32,345 nt of DNA from an uncultured Oscillospiraceae bacterium (GTDB lineage Bacteria > Bacillota > Clostridia > Oscillospirales > Oscillospiraceae): contig CALWYD010000074.1 in the NCBI GenBank assembly GCA_944385675.1, positions 1 to 32,345 on the forward strand, given 5' to 3'. Made by a program: the position numbers and the translations under genes. The stretch's first letter is position 1, and every line of letters begins with the position of its first letter. A model generated the notes under the pieces. That model worked only from the letters and a program-made list of their open reading frames with translations. It was not told where the DNA came from and did not search any database. Positions 8,024 through 15,860 of this stretch are shown one piece after another.

Positions 8024-11000
8024 ATGAGGAACGTAAAAAATCGGGGGCTGAGCCTGCTGCTGGTCCTGGTACTGCTGCTGGGTTTGCTGCCCGGGGCGGC
8101 TCGGGCGGCGGAGGAGGGGGTGACCATCACCTTCCTGGCCTCCTCCAGCGTGGAGGGCTTCTATGTGCCCCGAAGGGAGCTGAAGGTGCTGCCCGGCACG
8201 GCCCAGCAGTACGGATATGTCAACGGGGCTGAAGTGGCACACGGCCAAGTGACTCTCTTGGACGCGCTGGTGCAGGCCCACGTGGACAAGTACGGCCAGG
8301 CCTTTACTCAGGCGGAGGACAGCGTCCGGCGGAGCTACTTGGACATCTCAGACAGCGGATTTGTCCAGACTGCCTTTGGGAACACGGATGCGTCCTACAG
8401 TATCCAGCTGGTCAACGGAGGACCCCTGGGCAACGCCACGGTGGCCACGGCGGTGCTGCGGGAGGGGGACGTGGTGGAGAACCTCTATCCCGATCCGGAC
8501 TCCTACGGCATGGATACCTACGCCTACTTTTCCTATGAGAGCAGCCCCGTCACAGAGCTGACTGTAGTGGAGAACACGCCGGTCACCCTGGCCCTCATGG
8601 GGGACATGGCCTACAAAAAGACTATGCCCTCCTACTACGGCACATACGAGCCCCAGGTGCTGTCGGTGGAGGGGGGGACGGTGTTCCCCGTCCTGGCGGA
8701 CGGCAGCCTGGGCGCGGCGGGGGAGCAGGTCATCGAAGCGGACGGAACCGTGACCTTTACCCTGCCTCAGGGGGAGTATACCTTCACGGTTCAGGGAATA
8801 GATGAGGAGACCTACTGCTTCATTACCTGTCCCTGGATTACCCTCCACGTAGTGGCGGAGGATGGGCAGGATCGCCGGGCGGACAACCTGGCCGCCAACC
8901 TGACCTGGGAGGTTATCCGGGGGGAGAACCTGCGCATGGACGGGGTGACCTCCAATCTGGTGCTGCCCGCCAGCTTCATGGGGGAGAGCCTGACCTGGAG
9001 CTGTGACGACCAGAGCGGGGCCCTGTCCATCTATGGGGAGACGGGCTATGTCTCCATGCCCCTGTCCCAGGATGTCCCGGTGGTGCTGACGGCTTCCATG
9101 GACGGCGGCACGCCGGTGAAGACCTTCCCCCTCACCGTCAAGGCGGAGGGGGTCACCGACGACAAGGCGGGGGTGACCAGCTACGCCGGGCTGATGGCGG
9201 GCATCGCCCAAAATTACACGGACTATGACGTCTACACCAGCGCCATGGAGACCAACGACCTGCCCTGGATTGCCATGGATCTGGTGGCCTGCGGCGGGCT
9301 GTCCCTCAGCGGGGACTCCGGGGAACTGACCACCTATTACCAGAGCAGAAATCTGGGCGAGGCGAAGTATGTCCTGGCCGAACTGGCCCGGGGCGGGGAA
9401 GTGACGGCGGAGGCCGAGGCCCTGAAAGGGCAGGACCTAGGGGCCTATTACATCTACAGTGCGCCCTATGTGCTCCTGGCCCTGGATGGGGCGAGGGTGG
9501 AGGACAGCGCCCTGGAGGGGGCGGTGAACACCCGGCAGAACCTGGTGGAGCGCATTGCCTCCTACCTCACCGACCCTGCCAGCTATCTCTCCGCCGATGT
9601 GGTGGGGCCAGCCCTGGCTGCTCTGGCGGCATATCAAACCGATGCGTATCCCCAGGCCAGGGCGGCGGTGGAGGCGGGCGTGGCCTGGCTGTCCCGGAAC
9701 CAGAGGACGGACGGCAGCTGGGACGGCAACGCGGAGGCTACGGCCATGGCCATCGTGGGCCTGTCCGCCCTGGGCATCGACGCCCACACTGACAGCCGCT
9801 TTATCAAGGACGGGACCAGCGGGGTGGAGGGCCTGCTGTCCTTCGCCCTGGCGGACAACTCCGGCTTCGGCCACATGGGCAACGTGACCTATAACGCCAT
9901 GGCCACCGAGCAGGGCTTTCGGGCCCTGGTGGCCTATGCCCGCATGCAGGAGGGCGGCGCGCCCTATAACATCTACCTCCTGGCCGGGGACAGCCAGGGG
10001 ACCGTGATCGCTCCTGATATTACCGCCACGGTGACACCCGGAGATGGTGACTCCGGGGAGGAGGACAAAGATGACGGCGGCATCACTGTACCTACGGTGC
10101 GGGTGACCGTCTCCGTCATGGTGCCCCCGGAAGGGGGGGCTGAGGGCCAGTATACCTATCGATATGATTCTGCCCTGTACTCCAACCTCCTGGGCTCAGC
10201 CCAAACGCAGACAGTTCCCCTGGGAACCACAGCCCAGTCCGTACTTACCAGCGCGCTGAGTGAGGCGGGGATCTCCTACCGGCAGTCAGGGGGATACTTT
10301 ACCGCCATCGGCGGCCTGGAGGAGGGAGACCACGGGCCCAACTCCGGTTGGCAGTACCTAGTCAACGGCACCGCGCCTCTGGAGTCCGCTTCTACCTATA
10401 CATTCTTTAGCAACGCCACCCTGGTCTGGTACTACACCGATGATTACACCCGGGAGGAGAGCGCCGAGTCCTGGGAGAGCGGCGGGGAAAAGGAGGAGAA
10501 GCCAGAGGCGGATAAAGAGGTTCAGATCACTTCCACAGGGGACGGCGCCTATCGGGTGACTCTGCCCCAGGACAGTACCGGTCCCCTCCTTGTCGCCATC
10601 CCGGACGTGGGCCGGGGCGACGTGGTGGTAACGGTGGGCGCCGACGGCGTGGAGAAGCCGGTGAAGAAGTCCGCTGTCCTCAATGGAACTGCTTACCTGT
10701 TGTTGGAGGAGGATGCCAAGGTCAAAGTTGTGGACTATGCCGGCGGCTTTGCGGATGTGGCCGGGGACGCCTGGTATGCCGGGGCGGTTGATTTTGTGGC
10801 CGGGCGGGGGCTGTTCTCCGGCGTGGGCGGAGCATACTTTGCACCCCATGATACGCTCAACCGGGGCATGGTGGTCACCGTGCTGTACGCCCTGGAGGAC
10901 GGGGCGGCGCAGAATGCCCAGACCCTGTTTGCCGATGTGGCCCAGGATGCCTGGTATGCCTGGGGAACGGCCTGGGCCGTGGAGGCCGGTATTGTCTCCG

Positions 11001-11296
11001 GGTATGGGGACGGGCGGTTCGGTCCGGAGGACGCCGTCACCCGGGAGCAGTTGGCCCTGATGCTGTACCGCTACGCTCAGAATCTGGGAAAGGAGCCCCA
11101 GGACGACGGAGCTCTGGAGAACTTCCAGGACAGCGCAGAGATTTCCGCCTGGGCCGTCCCGGCCATGTCCTGGGCGGTGGGCGTCGGTATTCTCAGCGGA
11201 GGAACCGACGGCTGCCTGAACCCCGGCGGCAGCGCCACCCGGGCGGAGGCCGCCGCCATGGTGCGGCAGTTTGTGAGCTGGATGCTTCAAAACTGA
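8024..11296 (+). CDS. Secreted, S-layer-anchored protein with intrinsic-factor-like domains; probable cell-surface B12-binding protein
   Basis: A 1090-residue exported protein. A signal peptide ends near residue 28 (PGAARA). Residues about 30-180 form a first beta-rich region resembling DUF4430 (LVNGGPL, EGDVVE). About 290-375 is an aBig-type Ig-like domain. About 385-650 is alpha-helical with terpenoid-cyclase/prenyltransferase-like repeats (GVAWLSRNQRTDGSW, ATAMAIVGLSALG). About 690-810 is a DUF4430/transcobalamin C-terminal-like domain (GGYFTAIGG, SGWQYLVNG). Three S-layer homology repeats (about 908-960, 968-1022 and 1033-1090) would attach it to the cell wall. An alpha-barrel followed by this beta domain is the architecture of animal intrinsic factor and transcobalamin. 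With a cobalamin riboswitch upstream, B12 or corrinoid capture is a strong inference, not proven. ATG 8024 is chosen for its ribosome binding site and signal peptide; TTG 8021 is possible. Confidence 0.88.
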   Translation: MRNVKNRGLSLLLVLVLLLGLLPGAARAAEEGVTITFLASSSVEGFYVPRRELKVLPGTAQQYGYVNGAEVAHGQVTLLDALVQAHVDKYGQAFTQAEDSVRRSYLDISDSGFVQTAFGNTDASYSIQLVNGGPLGNATVATAVLREGDVVENLYPDPDSYGMDTYAYFSYESSPVTELTVVENTPVTLALMGDMAYKKTMPSYYGTYEPQVLSVEGGTVFPVLADGSLGAAGEQVIEADGTVTFTLPQGEYTFTVQGIDEETYCFITCPWITLHVVAEDGQDRRADNLAANLTWEVIRGENLRMDGVTSNLVLPASFMGESLTWSCDDQSGALSIYGETGYVSMPLSQDVPVVLTASMDGGTPVKTFPLTVKAEGVTDDKAGVTSYAGLMAGIAQNYTDYDVYTSAMETNDLPWIAMDLVACGGLSLSGDSGELTTYYQSRNLGEAKYVLAELARGGEVTAEAEALKGQDLGAYYIYSAPYVLLALDGARVEDSALEGAVNTRQNLVERIASYLTDPASYLSADVVGPALAALAAYQTDAYPQARAAVEAGVAWLSRNQRTDGSWDGNAEATAMAIVGLSALGIDAHTDSRFIKDGTSGVEGLLSFALADNSGFGHMGNVTYNAMATEQGFRALVAYARMQEGGAPYNIYLLAGDSQGTVIAPDITATVTPGDGDSGEEDKDDGGITVPTVRVTVSVMVPPEGGAEGQYTYRYDSALYSNLLGSAQTQTVPLGTTAQSVLTSALSEAGISYRQSGGYFTAIGGLEEGDHGPNSGWQYLVNGTAPLESASTYTFFSNATLVWYYTDDYTREESAESWESGGEKEEKPEADKEVQITSTGDGAYRVTLPQDSTGPLLVAIPDVGRGDVVVTVGADGVEKPVKKSAVLNGTAYLLLEEDAKVKVVDYAGGFADVAGDAWYAGAVDFVAGRGLFSGVGGAYFAPHDTLNRGMVVTVLYALEDGAAQNAQTLFADVAQDAWYAWGTAWAVEAGIVSGYGDGRFGPEDAVTREQLALMLYRYAQNLGKEPQDDGALENFQDSAEISAWAVPAMSWAVGVGILSGGTDGCLNPGGSATRAEAAAMVRQFVSWMLQN

Positions 11297-11427
11297 GGCG
11301 GTCTGCGTGCGTTCTGTGGAGCAAAATTTTGTGCATGCAAAAGTTTGCGTTTTTCCCAAAAGCCTCTTGAGATCCGATACCATAGACGTGTGAGGTGAAC
11401 TTTGCCCCACGGAATCGGAGGATGGGC

Positions 11428-11619
11428 ATGAGAGGGAAAGCAATTAAGAACATTGGCCTGCGTGTGGACATGGATGTGTATCGAAAACTACGCTATATTG
11501 CCCGTTACGAGTGGCGTACAATTAACGGTCAAGTCTATCACCTCATTCGTGCCTGCATCTTGGAATTTGAAAAGGAGCATGGCCCTATTCCAGAGGAGGA
11601 CTTCGAACCGCGGCAGTAG
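11428..11619 (+). CDS. Small ribbon-helix-helix (Arc-like) protein 1
   Basis: A 63-residue protein that looks like an Arc/MetJ-type ribbon-helix-helix DNA-binding protein. A short strand (IGLRVD, about residues 9-14) would enter the DNA major groove, followed by two helices (VYRKLRYIARYE and NGQVYHLIRACILEFEKEHG). It has a close paralogue 167 bases downstream, sharing the YE-R--GQ-Y---- and EFEKEHGPI patterns. The frame extends upstream to 11395, but the ATG at 11428 follows GGAGG by six bases. Target sites and function are unknown; autoregulation is plausible for this class. A strong terminator follows, so it is transcribed separately from the second copy. Confidence 0.75.
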   Translation: MRGKAIKNIGLRVDMDVYRKLRYIARYEWRTINGQVYHLIRACILEFEKEHGPIPEEDFEPRQ

Positions 11620-11670
11620 TGTGGCGACAAACTAGTTGCAGCTCATGCATAACAAAATGATGTTCCGTAT

Positions 11671-11702
11671 GGCCCCGCCAAGTTTGGCGGGGCCAAATTT
11701 TA
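11671..11702 (+). terminator. Terminator after the first ribbon-helix-helix gene
   Basis: A perfect 10-bp stem GGCCCCGCCA/TGGCGGGGCC (11671-11680 with 11685-11694), loop AGTT, then AAATTTTAT. It isolates the first gene from the second. Confidence 0.85.
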
Positions 11703-11786
11703 TGCCCTAAAAATACACTAAAATCTAGTTTATTTTAAGGGTTCTCGGGTATGCTTTATCTATTCCGGAAGGAGGATAAAGCAACG

Positions 11787-11963
11787 ATGAACGATCGAAC
11801 TCATTTAAGTATTCGGATGAATACCGAATTGCATGACAAGTTTCAATATGTGGCGGCCTATGAGGGCCGTTCCATGAGTGGACAAATTTTATATTTGATG
11901 CTGACAGCGGTTCGGGAATTTGAGAAAGAGCACGGCCCCATCGTTCTGGAGAAGACGGAATGA
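11787..11963 (+). CDS. Small ribbon-helix-helix (Arc-like) protein 2
   Basis: A 58-residue paralogue of the protein at 11428. The N-terminal strand is HLSIRMN, followed by helices LHDKFQYVAAYE and SGQILYLMLTAVREFEKEHG. The residue pattern of Arc-type ribbon-helix-helix repressors is recognisable, but no function can be named. A GGAGG lies 11 bases before the ATG at 11787. Its TGA overlaps the ATG of comF (ATGA, 11960-11963), so the two are translationally coupled and the regulator may act on, or be dosed with, comF. The upstream 80 bases are AT-rich and probably hold its promoter, though I cannot fix the boxes. Confidence 0.75.
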   Translation: MNDRTHLSIRMNTELHDKFQYVAAYEGRSMSGQILYLMLTAVREFEKEHGPIVLEKTE

Positions 11964-12649
11964 AGCTGGGACAGGCTGTATTGGATCTGGTCTTTCCACC
12001 CAAATGCCCTTTCTGCGGGAGGATCTTGGACTCGTCCCGCGATTTGCTGTGCCCAGACTGCCAGAAGGAGCTGTCTTGGTTGGAGGGGACGGCAGCAGAG
12101 CGGAAGGTAGAGTTTGCCGACGGCTGCTTTTCGCCTTTGGCATACCGGGGGAAAGCAAGGGACGGAGTGCGCCGCTACAAGTTTGGGCGCTGCGTCTCCT
12201 GTGCCAGGCCTTTCGGAGTGCTGATGGCCCAGTGTGTCCGGGACCATCTGAAGGAGGAGGCGGATGGGGTGACCTGGGCGCCTCTGAGCCGGAAACGGCG
12301 GCGGAAGCGGGGCTTTGATCAGGCGGAGTTGTTGGCTCGGGAGCTGGGTGCGAACCTAAGTTTGCCGGTGGTGTCCCTGTTGGAGAAAAGCCGGCATACC
12401 CAGCCCCAGTCCTCCCTTTCGGATCCCTCCCAGCGTAGGGCCAATGCCAGAGGGGCTTATCGTCTGCGTCCCAAGGGACAGGTAGAAGGCCGCCGTTGGC
12501 TTTTGGTGGATGATGTAGTTACGTCCGGCTCCACCCTGGGGGAATGTGCATACCTCCTTAAACAGGCCGGGGCAGAAAAGGTTTGGTGCGTGACTCTGGC
12601 CCAGGCGGGAAACGGGAAAGAAGAAACAGAGGAGCAAAGGAAAATTTAA
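11960..12649 (+). CDS. comF: ComF family phosphoribosyltransferase-like protein
   Basis: A 229-residue ComF/GntX-type protein. In competent bacteria ComF assists single-stranded DNA uptake or handling with ComFA and PriA; elsewhere its role is unsettled. The N-terminus has a four-cysteine zinc ribbon (CPFCGRI and CPDCQ). The middle carries the family's RKRGFDQAELLA motif, and the C-terminal part has the PRPP-binding loop VDDVVTSGST. All the usual elements are present and the length is typical. It overlaps the preceding ribbon-helix-helix gene by four bases. No comFA helicase gene is adjacent. A separate promoter for mreB lies just downstream. Confidence 0.9.
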   Translation: MKLGQAVLDLVFPPKCPFCGRILDSSRDLLCPDCQKELSWLEGTAAERKVEFADGCFSPLAYRGKARDGVRRYKFGRCVSCARPFGVLMAQCVRDHLKEEADGVTWAPLSRKRRRKRGFDQAELLARELGANLSLPVVSLLEKSRHTQPQSSLSDPSQRRANARGAYRLRPKGQVEGRRWLLVDDVVTSGSTLGECAYLLKQAGAEKVWCVTLAQAGNGKEETEEQRKI

Positions 12650-12660
12650 GGAAGAAACGG

Positions 12661-12689
12661 TTGAAAACCCTGGCCTAAGCCGCTATAAT
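12661..12689 (+). promoter_or_regulatory. Sigma-A promoter of mreB
   Basis: TTGAAA (12661-12666) and a perfect TATAAT (12684-12689) with a 17-base spacer, leaving a leader of about 70 bases before the ATG at 12766. Confidence 0.85.
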
Positions 12690-12765
12690 AGTACACACTG
12701 GGACTGAATACCCCCCAAAACGGGTTATACTAAAAAATATTTAAAATATAAGGTGGAACATTGCT

Positions 12766-13797
12766 ATGGGTCTGTTCAGCAAGGATATCGGTATCGACTT
12801 GGGTACCGCATCTGTTTTGGTATATATCAAGGGAAAAGGGGTTGTACTTCGGGAGCCCTCTGTGGTGGCTATGGATAAGAATACTGGCAAATTGCTGAAG
12901 GTGGGCGCCGAGGCCGAAGCTATGCTGGGCCGTACCCCAGGCAACATCGTGGCCATGCGCCCCCTGCGGGACGGGGTTATCTCTGACTACGACATGACCG
13001 AACGGATGCTGAAAGAATTTATCAAGAAGGTCACTACGTTCTCCCTGTTTAAGCCCCGCCTGCTCATCTGTGTCCCCTCCGGCATCACCGAGGTAGAGGA
13101 GCGGGCTGTGGTGGATGCGGGGATTCAGGCCGGCGCCCGCCGTGCCTACCTCATCGAGGAACCGGTGGCTGCCGCCATCGGTGCAGGCATTGACATCACC
13201 AAACCAGACGGCCACATGGTGGTGGACATTGGCGGCGGCACTGCCGATATCGCTGTTATTTCCCTGGGTGGTGTGGTGGAATCTGCCTCCATTAAGACTG
13301 CCGGGGACAAGTTTGACGAGGCGGTGGTGAAGTATATCCGCCGCAAACATAACGTCCTCATTGGTGACCGCACCGCTGAGGAGCTGAAGAAGACCATCGG
13401 CTGCGTTTTTCCCCGGCCGGAGGAGGTCACCATGGAGATCAAGGGCCGCTGCCTGATGACCGGCCTGCCCCGGGTGTTCTCCGTCTCCTCCGGGGAGATG
13501 ATTGAGGCTTTTGAAGAGGTGTCCAGCCGGATCCTGGAGGCAATCCACGCTGTGCTGGAGCGCACGCCCCCTGAGTTGGTGGCCGATATCTCTACAAACG
13601 GCATCGTGATGACCGGCGGCGGCAGTCTGGTCTGGGGCTTTGACAAGTTGGTGGAGTCCCACACGGGCATCGAGACCCATGTGGCCGATGATGCCATCTC
13701 TTGCGTGGCTTTTGGAACAGGCAAGAGCCTGGACAGCTTGGATCAGATGCAGGACGGCACCATGAACCTGTCCCGCCGCAGACAGATGAGCTATTGA
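12766..13797 (+). CDS. mreB: Rod shape-determining protein, MreB/Mbl family
   Basis: Bacterial actin homologue that forms membrane-associated filaments steering lateral cell-wall synthesis. The 343 residues are full length. The ASKHA nucleotide-binding elements are present: phosphate 1 (DIGIDLGTASV, residues 7-17), phosphate 2 (VVDIGGGTADIAV) and the adenosine loop (MTGGGSL). IEEPVAAAIGAG is the conserved connecting segment. There is no mreC-mreD pair next to it, so it is probably an Mbl-like orphan rather than the copy in the main mre operon. An AAGGTGG ribosome binding site precedes the ATG. A metal-dependent regulator gene follows after 37 bases without a terminator. Confidence 0.93.
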   Translation: MGLFSKDIGIDLGTASVLVYIKGKGVVLREPSVVAMDKNTGKLLKVGAEAEAMLGRTPGNIVAMRPLRDGVISDYDMTERMLKEFIKKVTTFSLFKPRLLICVPSGITEVEERAVVDAGIQAGARRAYLIEEPVAAAIGAGIDITKPDGHMVVDIGGGTADIAVISLGGVVESASIKTAGDKFDEAVVKYIRRKHNVLIGDRTAEELKKTIGCVFPRPEEVTMEIKGRCLMTGLPRVFSVSSGEMIEAFEEVSSRILEAIHAVLERTPPELVADISTNGIVMTGGGSLVWGFDKLVESHTGIETHVADDAISCVAFGTGKSLDSLDQMQDGTMNLSRRRQMSY

Positions 13798-13834
13798 GGA
13801 GGCCGTAATAAAAAAGGTGAAAGGGAGTACAGGT

Positions 13835-14203
13835 ATGGCGCTGCATGAATCAGGTGAGGACTATCTGGAGGCCATTTTGGTTCTGCAGGAGCAAAAAGGT
13901 ATCGTACATTCCGTTGACGTGGCGCAGCATTTGGGCTACAGTAAGCCATCGGTCAGTCGGGCCATGTCTATTCTCCGTTCCAGCGGTCACATTGTCATGG
14001 AGAAAGATGGGCGGCTGTGCCTGACGGAGGAAGGACTCCGGGTGGCTGACCGCATCTACGAGCGGCACAAACTGCTTACAAACTGGCTGATTCGTCTGGG
14101 TGTATCTCCCCAGACGGCGGCGGAGGACGCTTGCAAGATTGAGCATGATATCAGTGAAGAGACGTTCCGGTGCCTGAAACAGCACGCCAGGGAAGGTAAG
14201 TGA
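13835..14203 (+). CDS. DtxR/MntR-family metal-dependent transcriptional regulator
   Basis: A 122-residue repressor of the short MntR type, with no C-terminal SH3-like domain. The winged helix spans about residues 1-65, with recognition helix KPSVSRAMSIL. The dimerisation and metal region follows. Aligning by eye to MntR, the metal ligands are Asp9, Glu12, His78, Cys100, Glu103 and His104. The MntR glutamate (Glu99) is replaced by Cys, as in the DtxR CX2EH pattern. This suggests sensing of Fe(II) or a mixed specificity rather than strict Mn(II); that is an inference. An in-frame GTG at 13817 exists, but AAGGGAG favours ATG 13835. Likely co-transcribed with mreB. No metal transporter gene is nearby. 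Confidence 0.85.
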   Translation: MALHESGEDYLEAILVLQEQKGIVHSVDVAQHLGYSKPSVSRAMSILRSSGHIVMEKDGRLCLTEEGLRVADRIYERHKLLTNWLIRLGVSPQTAAEDACKIEHDISEETFRCLKQHAREGK

Positions 14204-14213
14204 GCGTCCGGGG

Positions 14214-14243
14214 CGGGGCATTTGTCCTGCCCCGAATTGTTTG
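14214..14243 (+). terminator. Possible terminator after the metal regulator gene
   Basis: CGGGGCA/TGCCCCG (14214-14220 with 14228-14234), a 7-bp stem with a 7-base loop, followed by AATTGTTTG. The tail is weak, so it may only attenuate transcription into the MscS gene. Confidence 0.45.
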
Positions 14244-14279
14244 CCCGGATGCCGGCACGGAGAGATGAGGAGGAGTGCA

Positions 14280-15170
14280 ATGGAACGCCTACAGGAAGTG
14301 TTTGCCGGACTGACCGGGGGTCTGCGGCTGGATTTGTCCCTAAATAGTGTGCTGCGGGTTCTGGTTCTGATTCTGGCCGGGGCGGTGCTTGTGCGGGTGC
14401 TGACCCGTCTGGCGGACAAAATGCTGGCCCGTTCCAAGGGAATGGCCTCTCTGCGGGTATATATTCTGTCAGTGATTCGCATTGGCCTGTGGTTTTTGGT
14501 GATACTCATGGCGGCGGAGTCGGTGGGTATCCCAACTGCTTCGGTCATTGCCCTATTGAGTGTAGCCGGCCTGGCAGTCTCTCTGGCGCTACAGAATACT
14601 TTGTCCAATGTAGCTGGTGGTATCACCCTGTTGGTAACCCGGCCCTTCCAGGTGGGAGATTACGTGGAGGCCGATGGGGTAGGGGGCACTGTGTCGGCAA
14701 TAGACCTTTCCTATACCACCTTTATTACCATAGATAATAAAATGGTCTACGTGCCCAACAGCCAGCTGTCTGCGGCCAAGATCGTCAACTATACCTCCCA
14801 GAGCCGTCGGCGGGTAGATTTGAACTTTACCGCCTCCTATGATGCCCCTACCCAGACAGTAAAAGAGGCCATTCGGGAGGTAGTGGATTCCATCCCCCAA
14901 ATTCTGCAGGATCCGGAACCGGTTATTTGGTTGTCAGCCTATCAGGCCAGCAGTATCCAGTATGTGGTGCGGGCCTGGACGGCTAATGCCGACTACTGGA
15001 ATGTGTACTATGCGATTCAGGAGGGGGTGCGGGAATCTTTTGCCCGACACGGAGTGGAGATGACGTATGAACACCTGAATGTCCATCTGATGGGGCAGGG
15101 CTCTGCTGCCGGCCGGCCCTCTTCTTTCCAGACGGCAGACACGGAGGACGACGGCGAGGCGTTGAAATGA
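14280..15170 (+). CDS. mscS: Small-conductance mechanosensitive channel (MscS family)
   Basis: Opens under membrane tension and releases solutes during hypo-osmotic shock. The 296 residues match the size of the minimal MscS. Three membrane segments are visible: about residues 20-42, 60-82 and 87-120. The third is the glycine/alanine-rich pore helix (SVAGLAVSLALQNTLSNVAGG). It is followed by the beta domain signature RPFQVGDYVEADGVGGTV, the VPNSQL motif and an alpha/beta C-terminal vestibule. The start ATG at 14280 lies six bases behind GAGGAGG. An in-frame ATG at 14241 has no such site. The gene ends at a strong bidirectional terminator shared with the opposing gene. Confidence 0.93.
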   Translation: MERLQEVFAGLTGGLRLDLSLNSVLRVLVLILAGAVLVRVLTRLADKMLARSKGMASLRVYILSVIRIGLWFLVILMAAESVGIPTASVIALLSVAGLAVSLALQNTLSNVAGGITLLVTRPFQVGDYVEADGVGGTVSAIDLSYTTFITIDNKMVYVPNSQLSAAKIVNYTSQSRRRVDLNFTASYDAPTQTVKEAIREVVDSIPQILQDPEPVIWLSAYQASSIQYVVRAWTANADYWNVYYAIQEGVRESFARHGVEMTYEHLNVHLMGQGSAAGRPSSFQTADTEDDGEALK

Positions 15171-15214
15171 TACCCTGAGGGGGCGGGCGCAAACCTGTAT
15201 CCTCAATAAATTTT

Positions 15215-15252
15215 AAAAGCGGCCCGCATCTGTCAGGATGCGGGCCGCTTTT
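15215..15252. terminator. Bidirectional terminator between mscS and the DUF4830 gene
   Basis: A perfect 16-bp inverted repeat (AAAAGCGGCCCGCATC, 15215-15230, with 15237-15252), with TTTT on one strand and TTTT on the other. It serves both converging genes. Confidence 0.93.
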
Positions 15253-15304
15253 AATTCATGATAGAAAAGCGCTATATAAACTGGGTTCCCCGTCCCTTGG
15301 GCCT

Positions 15305-15781
15305 TCAAGGCATAGCAAGCCCATGTAGAAACCCGTCCAACTGAGGGGAGAGGACCTCTCCGCCAATGACCGTGTTTTTATAGATGAGCAGATTGGCCTG
15401 TACCCCATCCTCTCCGGATGGATAGTTAGTGACTTCATAGGTATAGCGCTTGACCCGCTTGCCGGCGTATTTGGTCAGATCGAAACCCTGTTCTGACTGA
15501 AGGGCCAAATACTCGTCATAGCTCTCGTCCATCTCCTCCGGAATAAGCAGCTCCTGGGTGGCCAGAGGTTCTTCTGATACCTCCCAGCCGAAGGAGCGCA
15601 GGTAGGCCACACGATCCTCATTGCTTTTGACCCCGGTGGGGTCGGGCCCAGCGGGGGCGGAGGCCTCCCGAAAGGCGTAATTGGTCAAATTCAGAGCCAA
15701 AGCGCAGCAGCAGGCCAGCGCCGCTATTGCCGCTCCAAAGGCCAGCTTTCGCCGGGGAACCTTCGCGGTTACAATCAACAC
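15305..15781 (-). CDS. DUF4830 domain-containing membrane-anchored protein
   Basis: A 158-residue protein with one N-terminal membrane anchor (about residues 12-30, rich in Ala/Leu/Cys) and an extracytoplasmic domain. The domain has the pattern typical of DUF4830: RVAYLRSFGWEV, then IPEEMDESYDEYLALQ, GFDLTKYAGK, VKRYTYEVTNYP and a C-terminal QLDGFLHGL. The function of the family is not known. The start is a GTG at 15781 with AAGGAG eight bases upstream; the overlapping ATG is in another frame. It lies 79 bases downstream of the methyltransferase gene on the same strand and may share its transcript. Confidence 0.85.
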   Translation of the reverse strand: MLIVTAKVPRRKLAFGAAIAALACCCALALNLTNYAFREASAPAGPDPTGVKSNEDRVAYLRSFGWEVSEEPLATQELLIPEEMDESYDEYLALQSEQGFDLTKYAGKRVKRYTYEVTNYPSGEDGVQANLLIYKNTVIGGEVLSPQLDGFLHGLAMP

Positions 15782-15860
15782 AGCACATTCTCCTTCCCTT
15801 GAGGGTGTTCTCCCTTCAAATTATGCAAAGAAGAACAGGCTTATGCAGAAAGTTCCCCTT

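Noticed and set aside
7645-8281. Open frames on both strands across the riboswitch
   Set aside because: They overlap the structured RNA and signal-peptide region, and the codons do not resemble any protein.
10735-11290. Repeated GGCCTGGTATGCC-like segments as DNA repeats
   Set aside because: They encode the conserved DAWYA part of the S-layer homology repeats and reflect protein, not mobile DNA.
11320-11400. TGCATGCA palindrome as operator of the ribbon-helix-helix protein
   Set aside because: An 8-base palindrome alone is too short, and it is not repeated clearly before the second gene.
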